This document shows, one piece after another, positions 26,335 through 38,000 of a stretch of DNA of 64,000 bases. Below the pieces are notes generated by a model. It saw only the letters and a program-made list of their open reading frames with translations, did no database searches and was not told the origin of the DNA. The translations under genes were made by a program, and so were the position numbers. The stretch is from assembly GCA_013397455.1 (NCBI GenBank), contig VYZB01000118.1, positions 916,548-980,547 on the forward strand. Direction: 5' to 3'. Within the stretch, counting starts at the first letter, position 1. Each line of letters starts with the position of its first letter. This DNA comes from Crotophaga sulcirostris (lineage: Eukaryota; Chordata; Aves; Cuculiformes; Crotophagidae).

Positions 26335-26725
26335 AATCAGTCAATGTAAAAGGACCTCAGAGATAGGCTTTTATTGGGCATAAATAGGAAGAGAATACCT
26401 TTTTCCATTTTATCTTCCTTTTTCAAAACTGGGCACACAGCCACCGCTTTTTGAAAAGTCCTCCGGTTTCTTTTCAAACCTCCAAACAAATGAAATGAAT
26501 GCATAGAGAGTTTGTTTGACTTCTCCTTTTGTGTATTTAATACTTTAGTGGAATTCAGTGGGTTGATACCAGAAGCTTTGTTGTTTGAAAATTCCTGATG
26601 CCTCTTGGAACTTGTCAAAATTCTGTTCCTCAACATTGAGCTCAGCCAATGGTTGATCAACTTTACTGATCTCTTCATTAAAGTACTCATTAAAATATCG
26701 CATCTTCTACCTATAACTGCATTCT
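26335..26725 (-). pseudogene. Decayed LINE reverse-transcriptase fragment (CR1/L2-like)
   Basis: On the minus strand several short conserved LINE RT blocks appear in the right order, but in different reading frames. 'NNKASGIN' (just upstream of 26560) matches the linker-RT block usually seen as nnKApGpDgi. 'KKPEDFSKSGGCVPSFEKG' (about 26470 down to 26415) corresponds to the PEDW...P-FKKG block. 'KRYSLP' then 'KPISEVLL' (to about 26345) corresponds to the NYRP-SL and K--E blocks. The frame hops and internal stops show long neutral decay. The catalytic YADD region is not present. Assignment to CR1 rather than L2 or another LINE is uncertain. The long minus-strand frame at 26337-26690 uses only one of these frames and is not a gene. 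Confidence 0.6.
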
Positions 26726-29008
26726 GTGTAAAGGTATATTCAATTCTTGTGATATTTCAATTTTTGTGCATTACCAAGCTTTGTTGTTGTTGTTAATATT
26801 CTTGCCTCCATACGGTGACATCTTCATAAAATGACCTCACCTTATTAGTATTTCTATCCTGTTCCATCTGCTCTATCAAGTTAGGCAAGTATTGTCATTT
26901 GCAGTGTTTTATCAGTCTCTCGGCATTTGTTTTATCTTGATCATATTCCTCAGCAGGAGTCTGACTCCTGTTCTGAACACATGCTGTCCGTACACTGTTG
27001 GCAGACAGTGTAAATAATTAACCTTTTTACCATTCAATTTTGCCACAAAAATGGCTTCAAAAGGAATTTACTCTGCCTTCCTTTACACTTGCCCAGAGCA
27101 CAGAAATCACAGCCTGAGTCTCCTTGTTGACCTTATTGCATAGTGGCACTAGTCACGCTGGAATGAACCAGAGTTTCAACCATCAACCTGATCATAGAGC
27201 AGAAGTTACATGGGTTTCATGGTAGGACCCAGAATCGAGGAAATACCAAGTGTGAGTTTTATCACTCTTTCTATTTCCACATTTTAAGCAGAGAATTGAC
27301 TAATTTATTTTTGTCTCAATGTACCTTTCACAGCTGTCCTTCTGTTTAACTACGGTGTGCTCTAGAGTACTAATTGCAGTCAATAAGCTCTTCATCTGCT
27401 CAGACAGAGAGAGGTCTATTAAGTAACACACTTTTCTGTTCTTCCTCAACACTTCTAGGTAATTTGTTTCTGGAATCAAGGATGCAACCTGACTTTCCCT
27501 AAATAAAGTATGGTCATCACCTGAGAGCATTATTAAAGGAGCATTGTTCTCCTGGTATCACTTTATATAAACTGAGGGTCTGTCTGACTGATTCTTTAAC
27601 GAGACATGAGTATCATCAGCACCATTAATACCTTGTCAGAAGGCACTAGTCTTACAGCTTATTGTTTTCTGTAGTTTTTCCAGTTGTTTTTGTTGCTGAC
27701 TGAAAGAGGATGCTTGCATTACTGATTTCAGTGAGGCTTAGAGGAATAAGAACGCAAAAAACCTTAGACTTCCATGTGGAGACCTTTCTGAGTTTATAGT
27801 ATATATGTTGGTTCACCTAGACTACATTTGGGAAGGTGAATTGTTGCATAATTTGTGGCAATTCTATGAATCATTTTGTGTCATGTATAATTTTACCAGC
27901 AGATGAAAGCGTTCTATATAAAAGTAGAAAGCCTCAAACTCTTCTCCACTCATCTGATTTAATAGGCAGAATAAGCAAATAGTGAAAAAAAAAGGAAGGT
28001 GAAATGATTTTCTTTTTTAAAAACAGAGTATTATTCAATAAACAAGGTAACAGATGAGCATTGTCTAATCACAAATATTATATGGCAATAGAAATACGCC
28101 ACTGAATAAGAAATAATTGTTTTGCAGAAGCAGAATTGGTTTTGCTGTTTTTCTGTGCTCCTCTGTTCTTAATTTTCCCCCTTTTTCCTTCCTGCTTCTA
28201 ATTTGACTTTGCCTCTCTATAGGGTGGATAAGCCCCTCATTGCTGTTTCTTTTTCTTCCCTTTTTCCCTATTTTTCCTTTTCTTCCAACTGCAATGGGAT
28301 TTATCTCTATTACATGATCAGTTTTCAACAGAAAGCACATTTTTAAATGCCTACTATGTTTCAGTCTTGAACAAATGTGGTACCAGTTACATTACCTGGC
28401 CATTGTGTGAAGTAAAAGGAAAGCAAACAAGATAAGTCCTAAGAGCCAGTTAAAAAATCCTGCAGCCTTTCACAGAGTCAGTTACCCTCAGAAGAGTTGA
28501 AATAGCGGAATTTACTGAGGCAGTGTAAAAATGAGGTCTATGAGCAGGCATATTTTCCTTCCCACATGCTACCACATGCATGTTTAGAAAACACAGGATG
28601 CATTTTTGATGGAGTAATATGCACTGTTTCTACTCACAAGGCTGAGTTCTCACCAGCTTGAGTTCTGGGTCTGCCAGATTGTGTCCATGACATGCAGACT
28701 GCCAGCCAAGGTCAGAAAATATTTTTTCCCTACTGAAGATCAGAGTACAGTTCTCAGTCTTCCTCAGCTTGTGTTCAAGTGGTACGTAGAAATATCCAGC
28801 ACAAACTGGCTATTTGTCACTAAGAACCTTGCTAGTGTGAAAATGGTAGGGAAAGCAAGTTAGCCAGTCCACTTTCTTAGGGAATGCCCTGAATCCTAGG
28901 TGAAGCCAGTAAGGGAATCTACCAATATTTCATAAATTTCCCAGTTTGGTGAAATGTGGAAAATGCTCATCAGTTCAGCAGTAATACCTTTCATAGATGC
29001 AAAGGACC
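26726..29008. other. AT-rich stretch without recognised genes
   Basis: Nothing supportable is seen. Frames at 27300-27530 and 28065-28340 on the minus strand have compositions expected from AT-rich or purine-rich DNA and match no family I know. Confidence 0.55.
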
Positions 29009-29016
29009 CTATATTG
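29009..29016. repeat. Target-site duplication, left copy
   Basis: The 8 bases ctatattg directly abut the hAT-like element. They match ctatatgg on the other side at 7 of 8 positions. Eight bases is the hAT-superfamily duplication length. Confidence 0.75.
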
Positions 29017-29218
29017 CAGGGTGTCACACTCCCGGCTCCCATCGTTCTCCTGCTCCTGCAGCGTAACGTGCGTCACACGCTGCACACGTGCCCAGCGCTG
29101 GCAGGAGCGCAGGGACAAGGAGCTCAGCGCTGCCAACGGGTACAAACAAGGTGCTGGGCCAGATAAAACAAGGTGGAGGGGCAGATTTGGCCCACGGGCC
29201 ATGAGTTTGACACCCCTG
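29017..29218. mobile_element. Short non-autonomous hAT-type DNA transposon (MITE-like)
   Basis: This 202-bp element starts with cagggtgtcacactc and ends with gagtttgacacccctg. The ends are imperfect terminal inverted repeats of about 15-16 bp of the CAGGGGTGTC type found in hAT/Charlie-like transposons. It is flanked by an 8-bp duplication. The interior is strikingly GC-rich with 12 CpG dinucleotides, whereas the flanks have almost none. There is no transposase frame, so any movement would have needed a transposase supplied elsewhere. Overlapping frames of 70-80 codons on both strands at 28954-29239 are by-products of the GC-rich interior. Family identity is inferred from the termini and duplication, not from a database. 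Confidence 0.75.
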
Positions 29219-29226
29219 CTATATGG
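29219..29226. repeat. Target-site duplication, right copy
   Basis: The 8 bases ctatatgg pair with 29009-29016 and differ from it at one position. Confidence 0.75.
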
Positions 29227-30647
29227 GATACTTACCTGATTGCATTAGTATCTTTCTGACCAGTTGGTGTGGTGCTGAGCACGTGCATCTCTGAAACAGC
29301 AGAAGACATACATCACCTTTGGGTATGGCTGGGTTTTATTCCCAGCAGTGTCCAGGCAGCAGGACATTATAAGAGTTCTGTTGAAACAAGTTTTTACAGA
29401 TATTCAGTGGGACTCAGCAGAAAGAAAGATGGTTGTATGTTATCAGTTGAGGCCCACTGGGAAAACAGCTACATGGACACTAGCCAAAACAAAAAATAAA
29501 CACTATATAAAATGTCCAACGATTTTGATAGCTTAACTTAAAATGAGAAAAACAATGAAAGGCAGAGTTTAAGCTGCCACTTCATCTTTAGTTTATATTT
29601 TTGTACCAGTCTAGATGCCTTTCCCTATAAATTTGCAGAACAATAGAGGAAAGGAAATAAACTAATGATGAGGCATGTGAATATGAACAGCATTTTCTTG
29701 AAAAAAAAAACAAACTAATTTAAAAAACACATGGCATTTTAACAAAAAAAGTAACCAATCCTGATCTGTGTATTTTATTACCTCGTTTGTCATAGCAGGA
29801 CCAGGTAAATTAAGAGAGTACTTACTAACTTAAAGGTATCTTAGTGAAGTATTGGGATTGCTGGATTTTTTTACTTAAGGACTGAATGGTAGAATGTTCA
29901 ATATATTTTCAGTGTCATTACAAATGAAGTGAGAGAGCTATCTATTGATTTATCTCAAGCATTTACAATGTAAAATTGTGGAGAAGTTTTTTTAAATAAT
30001 TTACACAAATATATATGACACAATAAAAGACACCTGTCTAACATAGCTTCTAAGTGCTCTGCTAGGAACATTGTGCCTTTCTGCTTTGATTTAATCGAAA
30101 TTTGTTACATTCACTGAAGTACAGTGAAGTGAAGACACCAGGTTCTTTCATAAATGGGGGGAAATATGAGCCCTGTTACCTTTACATTTTATAAGTTGCT
30201 TGCTCTTTAGTGTTTGGCAAGACAAATAGAATTACATACTGTGAGTGACTCAGAACAGAACTTCACTATCAATCACCTGCCTGACTCTGCACAAATTCTG
30301 TAGGGCATTCAGGACATTTTGTTGCCTATGAATATTTCAGACAAGATGAATCCCTAAAAGCTTCCTGATGGATTAATACTGGAAAGTAGGACTTTTTCTT
30401 GTTTTATAGCTGTTTGTCAAAATACTATTGCCACCACCGCTCTGCAGTAGGAGCATGTCTTTTTATATGAAGGAACTAACCTAGGGGAATATTGCTGACT
30501 CTCTTTATCATAAGTCATTTGAAAGTAATGATATTTAATATATTAATATTGTATGAACTACAACAGCAGAAAATTGAGAGCTGTATTAGCTTCTAAGCTT
30601 TTAATATGGCATTAATGAAAGTGAACTACAATGGATGCTTTAATAAA

Positions 30648-30763
30648 GCCACATCAACAACCAGAGTCATCCAAAGATGCAGGCTATGGGCCTGGACCTG
30701 TTGGAAATCTACAAAGGTTCACCAGCAACTCTATGGGAAGAGAATCCTCCATACTATGCAGGT
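30648..30763 (+). other. Weak exon-like segment with a good donor site
   Basis: Two forward frames are open here. One ends in a peptide reading MQAMGLDLLEIYKG and continues to a CAG/GTAAAT junction after 30762, a strong-looking 5' splice donor. The upstream side lacks a convincing polypyrimidine tract and acceptor. No family is recognised. It may equally be chance sequence. Confidence 0.12.
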
Positions 30764-32180
30764 AAATTCTCTAATCCCAATAAAACTGTGTGGCTATTGA
30801 CTCTCTTTGCCTAATGACAAGTCACTTTGCTTGAAATCTTTCACTGCCAGAAACTCTGGAAAGAGACAATGCTGTACAAAGAAATTACTCTCTTTACTCC
30901 AACACACATGCTCACCACTTCCAAAGTGAATATAATAGAGAATTACTCTATGAACACATTTACGTGCCCAAAGACCTCCGGTCACTACTGTAAACACAAC
31001 CTTAAGATGCCTCTATCAATAGCAACCTTATGATAGTAAATTATTTTATTTTGATTTTATATTGTCATCTTGTTATTTTAGAACTAAAATGAGAGCTTTA
31101 TTTTAAAAAAAATATTACTTCTGCTCCTCCACAGATCTTCAAGAAACTGTTCCAAAACTAATAGAATAGCTTTGTTCTGATTTGTGATGCTTTGCTTACA
31201 TTGGGGAAATCAGAAGTACCATTTGAAGCATCATTTTTATCAAAATATAATTTAGTTTACATCTGATTCATTTGATTAATTACTTGTCCATCTAAGTACC
31301 TAGAAGACATCCATTAGTAAGGTGTCTATTTCTCTAATCATTCTACAACTATGGTTGCCATAAGCCAGGCATATGGAATCATGATATAGTCAACAGAGCA
31401 TTCTCCTTAATGTCCACCCTTCAACCAACCTTGGATGCTATACCTTTACTACTGAAATATCCTCTTTTTTTTTAGCTCATCTCTAGCCTTAAGCTGTGCT
31501 TCCACCTCCTGTTAAACAGCTGCTACATGCCAGTCTAAGGACAGCTGCATTTCAGTTCATGTGAAAGAATTTCTTTATCTCTCATGACTACCTCTCCAGG
31601 TTGCTATAAGTATTAATTAAATTTTGCAGAAGGCTTGGAGACATGTGGATGCCTGCAAAGCATTATTAATTACAACCTCATGCTGAAGGTAGATATCTTC
31701 AGACTTATGCAAGTCCCCAAAAAAGTCATATGCACCTAAGTATTCTTGAACTTTGCAGGAATTTTCCCAAAAAATGTGAAATTTGGAGGTCAGGTGTACT
31801 TTCAGTCAGAACATGAGCCTTTGCAGAACAGAAAGAAAATACATCAAATTTTCTCATTTCAGACTTTGTCAAATGACAGAATATTTTTCTTTATTAGAAC
31901 AAATATTAAAGCTGATGTGACTCGTATCACTGTGGCACATCTGCTGTAGTAATGTATATGGATTTGCCAAGCTATTCTCTCATTTTGTTGTAGTAAGAAT
32001 AAAAAGCCCAGCCCATTAACAGGAACAGGGTAAATGATCTCACTTCATCATTTTCAAACAGACTGATGGAATATGAAATGAGTTTGATGGCAGTAAAGCA
32101 TCACGGTATTACAGAAAGTGTTTGAAATTATGCAGATAAATGGAAAGATAGACAGACAGCTGACAACCGGTCTCTTGCAT

Positions 32181-32224
32181 ATTTGTATATATATATTTAT
32201 ATACGTATGCATATATGCATATGG
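32181..32224. repeat. AT-rich dinucleotide-type repeat
   Basis: An interrupted TA tract with embedded palindromic gcatatatgc. Confidence 0.75.
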
Positions 32225-32388
32225 TTTTATATTTAGATTTCATTACAGAAATAGAATAGCATTTTTTAACTTTATTATTTATACTTGTGACATTGTGCAT
32301 GTCCTTACTGACCACAGACTCATCCTGTAACAAACCAAGTTGGTTACAAGTAATAATTGTTGTTTCCATCCTCTGAAGATTCTGGCAT

Positions 32389-32415
32389 TGCATGCATGCG
32401 TGTATGTATGTATGT
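32389..32415. repeat. (TGCA/TGTA)n tetranucleotide microsatellite
   Basis: Two TGCA units grade into about four TGTA units, a likely length-variable tract. Confidence 0.8.
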
Positions 32416-33324
32416 AATACAGATATATGCATCTATATCTACATTTACCAACATATATAATAAGGAAACTTGGAGTCAGAGTAGTTTAAGGTTTTCTTGT
32501 TCCATTAAAAAATATTCTATGCTTTTTCTGTCTTCTGCCTTCTTTGAGGCAACAGTCAAAAATCAAGAAAGCAGAGAGAAAATTCATGGAACAAAATAAA
32601 TGGCTTTGAAATTACAATCATGTTTAGCTAGGATTTTAATTATTTGTGTATTAAATATGGTTAAAATCATGTTTTTTCCTGCTGTGTCTGGATTCCTCAG
32701 AAAAGTTTTATCTCTCTGTTCCAGAGTTGGTCTGCTCATACCAAAACATGATAGGGTATACTAGAGATGCCACAAACTGATGGAGGTTGTGCAGTATTTC
32801 TGGACACAAACCCAGGTTTGTTATCCTCTCCAGAAAATTTTATTTAGATTTAAAGTGATAAAAGGCACCTATTAAGGTTCTGACTATCCTAACATATTCC
32901 TTGCAAAATACAGTGAAATACCAATTTTCTCTTGGCATGTGGTTAAAATCCTGAAATTGAGCACAAGGGGTCACATGTTTAAAGCTCACAGCCAAATGAG
33001 GGAAAACAGGACAGTGGAGTTCTATGAAATCTTTCCTTTAAGGAAAATAAGAAACAACACTTTAAGTTCTGCTATAAACAACAGGAGTTTGTTTTAAAAG
33101 CCATAATTTCATGTTTAAGAAGTGCTAAATATATGGTTTTTGCTTCTTTATGTAAAAATCTAATCATGGCTTAGCTGGTTATATACTATATCTACATAAT
33201 AGTTTGGTTCTCCCAGTACACAACCTGCTCACACAGGGCAGGGGAATGAGTCTTACACAAACAAATATGCATCTTAGTGCATCCTAATATCCATGTACAA
33301 GATTTTGCAACCTAAGTACTATTC

Positions 33325-33338
33325 TTTTTTTTTTTTTT
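33325..33338. repeat. Poly(T) run of 14
   Basis: A homopolymer with no adjoining retrocopy identified on the minus strand, so it is not called a poly(A) tail. Confidence 0.85.
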
Positions 33339-33394
33339 CTCTTTACTTACATGTTCCACTACATAAATGACTCACACATCATGACTTGTTCCCA

Positions 33395-33415
33395 GCTCCC
33401 TATCCTTTAGGGAGC
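33395..33415. repeat. Perfect 8-bp hairpin
   Basis: gctcccta (33395-33402) pairs with tagggagc (33408-33415) across a 5-base loop. It lies in a short GC-richer patch (33380-33490). There is no T-run after it and no RNA gene is inferred. Confidence 0.7.
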
Positions 33416-35047
33416 AACCAGCCCCTGCTGCGCCCTCAAAGAAGGGTATTGATAGCTGTAAGACTGGGATGGCTGCCCCTGGCAAAAAACACACTGAGTT
33501 GTGAAGATCATCAAAGAAGAATTATGTACAGATTCTCTTATTTGTTAATCAAGCAAGAATATTTTGTATTTAAGCAATCGAAGTACTTTGCAGTCAAATC
33601 TATTATCTTTGTTCACCTAAGATACCCATGTAATTCAGAAAAAAATATGGAGATGTTCAAGAAATATGGACAAAAAAGAAAGCAAAAAAAGTATTATTAA
33701 TAACAAATTATAATCAACCCTTTAATGTTAAAATACACATGCAAGAAACTTAGTAAACAACCTCAGATGAATAGAAAATAATATTAATATTTTGGACACA
33801 TAAGCACCAGTTTTCAAGATGCAGATTACCATCTGCTAGGTGCAAATGTGAAATGAACCCCTATTTCCTAAGAATCTTAGCTATTCATTGCAGCATAGTT
33901 CATGCCACATAATATATTTTCTAATATTTTCTAAATTAAGTATATGAATAGGTATTCCAAGTTTTAGTGTTGGAGGTGTGAAATTAATTTTGTACTCACA
34001 ATTGTTTTTGATTGTTGGGGATTTAGAACATCCAGAAGCTTAGCTAGGAAAAAAATGATCCAGTTATACTATACTAAGATTAAAGTAATCCATACAGAAC
34101 AAGAATAAAATCAGAATAGGTTTTTTACAGAATCTACTATGTGAAATTAAAATGATTTTTTAATACTATTTTGGGGCTTCCATGGATTTTAAAGAAACCC
34201 TTGTTTTATGCACTAAACATGGTAGCATGACTCATTTCTCATAGCCTCTGAGCCTCTTCACATTGCAGTTATCACAAATTCTCTATAATAAAAAGATCGT
34301 TTTGTTTACAAAACCATAATCTTGCAAAACATTTGCATCACTAATGTAATTAAGTACTTTTGCACATGCTAATGCGTTCTACCTAATCTTAGGTTAACAA
34401 ATTTTCAGTTCTGTGTAAGGGAAAGAATTATAATTTTTTCCTTTTAGTAAATGCTTCAGGGTTTAATGACAAAAATTAATGGGATAGCATTAGTGTATTC
34501 CAAGAGACAAAGAAATCTAGGCTGCAGGAAATTGTCCTGCCACAAACAAACAAAAAAAATGTTTCCATGTATATTTTACCTGACTAATGCTAAGTATGTG
34601 CTGAGTTTTTATGAAATTAAATGGCTGTGCTATATTGAACCATCATTTCCTGCTTCAAACTCAAATAAAGTGAATAACTGTTAATCAAATGGTCCTGATC
34701 CAAAGCACATTGATATCAGTAGGAGTCGTACTTGCGTGGTCATATATTAAAGTGTAACTAGCACTCCAGAAGCACAGACTAAAAAGTAGTTCTGTTTGAA
34801 ATGTTCTGAATTGAGACTAGGTGGTGTCTGTTAAATCAAATTACTTTTAGACATCTGTGTTACAGCCTAGGGTGGAATACCTACTCATTGTTATATTAAA
34901 AGTTCATGATTCGTAAACAGACCTTTCATTAATTACTGCCTAAGAAAACAATTGGCCTGAGTCAGAGAAAATGGAGAATAATTATCACTGTCAAAGTGCT
35001 CAGTCTCTTGTAGGACTGGATCCTCAATATGGCTATATAATGCACTG

Positions 35048-35065
35048 CTAATGAGGCTTCATTAG
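35048..35065. promoter_or_regulatory. Palindromic homeodomain-type site, possible enhancer piece
   Basis: ctaatga (35048-35054) and tcattag (35059-35065) form a perfect inverted pair around four bases, giving two TAAT cores facing each other. A TATA-like tatataatg lies just upstream. Binding is inferred only from the TAAT core shared by homeodomain proteins. Confidence 0.25.
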
Positions 35066-38000
35066 AGAGCACACTCTCAGTCTAAATAATTTCCATATTC
35101 ACATTTATTACATAATAAAATACAAGTTTGTTTGATTTTCTGAGTAAAGCCTCTCCATATTTTTACTTACGGAAGTCCTAAATCTGCTTACATATTTATC
35201 CACATTAGTTTACATGTAATACTTAAAATAGTTGGAATTTAGTACACAGAGTCATTGAGAAGAAATGGGTTACTAAGTCATATCTTCTTTGTCTTAGAAG
35301 CAAGAATTTCTAGGGTGGGGACATAAGTCATGTATATAAAACATGATAAACATATTGGCAAAGTAGCAGAAAGAAGTCTCAGTTCTTCCAGTATGGTCAA
35401 GCAGTAAACCATGCAAGGAGTGAAGAAACAGGGTTTGAAGGGTAATAAACACAACTTCAGACCACCTCTAGCACTTCCTATAAAATGACCTAATCAGAAA
35501 TATGTCCCAGCTAGACTCCTTCCTCAGTGCTTAGCCCAGTTATGTTGGAGAACAAAAAACTGGGTTTATGTGTGGTTTTATCTCCTCAAGATGCTCAGAG
35601 TATTTGAGTGGCCAGAAGGTAACTCAGAAATCCTATCTTCTCACGTACCTAAGGTCTTTTATTCCTGTAGTTAAAGTTACAGTTAATGCAGCATTTACTG
35701 TCTGCGTACAATTTTACTGCCAGGCCCTAGGCAAGGGAGTTCCTACTGATTCAGTGTTTCTGAAAATGAAAAGGTTATCTAACAGTTAGACTTAGAGGAT
35801 AAACACTACAAAAACAATATTTTCAAGAATTTTTGAATATTTCAAATGTCCTGAACATAATATTTATCTTTCATTAGTCGCTTTGCCAACAATTCCTTCT
35901 CCCATAGTGCTTGCCTGCTCTTGGTACACAGCCTCAGATCTAGATTCAAATGTCACTCGTGAACAAGGACAGTCTCTTAATTACTGAATATTCATTACCT
36001 GAACCAGTTTTCTTTCTTCTCCTCTTTAAAACAGCAACTAACTCCGATGAAAAAGCACTATTACAGTAGCTGAAGGATCAGTTAAACTTCAAGAATAAAT
36101 ATTAACAGTGGACATGACTGAATTGTTTTCAGTTTATTACCAATTATCTTAATTTCCAGAGATGGCTTAGGAAATAGGTCACAACATCACTGCTCACAGA
36201 AGCACAGATTTTGTTAGAAAAGGGGACTACTCAACTGCTTAATAAATGACTAACAGTAGCAGGGGTGATAAATTCTGCTGCACACTGGAGTGTCTCTACT
36301 TTCAAATACTTGGGTTTATAACCTTAGCATTGTTGCCTTAACATCTTTTCCTGTAGAGTTTTATGACAAAGATACTTACTGAACATTTAGAGCTTGTCAT
36401 ATCCACTTAGAGTGTGCTTAAGTATACTTCAGGCCACAGTGAAGCTATATTCATCACACTCTAGAAGTGGTAGACAAGTACTAAAGATTCAGTAAAGCCA
36501 AAGCATTATAAAACTGCAATTTTTATGAAGTACCTATGAAATAAAAAGAAGTATAATATATAACTTAATAAAAGCTGTTTTAATAAAATATGTATCTATA
36601 TTTATGATCTTCATATTAACACATAAAATAAATTATATTACAAAATTATTTAATACTGAGATAGAAAAATAACCCTCAAATAAGAAGTCAAAAATATACT
36701 ACTATACCACCAGCATCAACATTTTACTGTTGTAAAAATGAAGGGTCCAATTTCCCCCACAGTGAAGTTCATAAAATCTAGATTTGTGTTCATACACTGA
36801 AGTTCAACCTTTCTTTAATTTCTCTGATGCATGTAGTTAACAATTAGTGCCAAAGCAGGATGATCTTCCAACCCTTTTTTTTCTCTTAATTCCTGGAAGC
36901 CAAGTCTCACTGTTTCTTTTACTGCTTTGTCCTATTCACCATACTAGCAATTTTTCCATTTGTATTCTCGCAAAGGTCATACCAGGAAAAATGGTCAGGG
37001 AAATTTATAATGTTTCCAAAACGAGATTCCAGTGTCCAAGATCATGTTTGGACTCCTCCCTCCTGCTGTTCTCCTTTATGGTCTTACCCATCATCAAAGA
37101 CTTCGGCAACCCAGCCAGTGTGATCTCCCCTCTCTGTTTTTCTGGCACAGTCCTTGGAAAAGCTTTCATCCCCCTGCATAAAGGAAAGAGCCTCTAACTA
37201 CAACAGACAGAGCAAACCCACTGGTTCATACTGGATCTTGGGCAAGGAGAGAGCAACATACATGAGGAGAAAGGCTGTATATCAAAGTGCACACACAGAA
37301 GCAGCCCAGGAAACCTGTACACACACTTGAATGTTGCCAGTCTGGGCTGACTCCTAAGCTAAACCTGGATGCTGTGCTTGAATAAGACATTAACACCACC
37401 ACAATGGGTAGAGAAAAAGACAAACCTCGTAAGTTAATGAAGTTTGCTTATATATTTTTTGAGAGCAGAAGTGCATTAAAGATGCTCAGATCACTTGCTT
37501 TACACCTCAGCTGCTAGATATATTTTTCATTATTCACTGCAGCTTGCAGTCCTCATGTCAATCTTTTCAGGTTTGTCTTCTCCTTTTAGAGAAAAGAAAA
37601 GGCAATACAAGCTGTAAAAATCCTGGTTATTCAGACGTGCATGCAGAAGCTGATTTATTTTTAATAGAACTGCAGTACTTCAGGTTTAAATCATATTAAT
37701 GTAAAAGCATGTTTCCTAGCCCATTAAAGCTTAAATTGTGCAGATTAATATAGTACTTCTACTTCTGCTCTACTTTGGAAAGCAACCAAATTGAAAATTC
37801 AGTTTAGTTTGAAACAAACATATTTTTATTATTATCTTTGATATAGCTAGTCTTGTTACTAACAGTATATATTGCCAGTGTAATTTGAGGCAATTGAAAC
37901 AAATGAGGGTATAGTTATGCCAGATAAAATGTAAGACTGTTTCATTTCCTCTGTGAAATGTCGAAGTTTATGATTCTGGTGTCTAGAATAGAATAGAGTT

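Noticed and set aside
36847..37197. A 116-codon forward frame with hydrophobic stretches suggesting membrane segments
   Set aside because: The hydrophobicity comes from T-rich DNA. No promoter, splice sites or homologous family are apparent.
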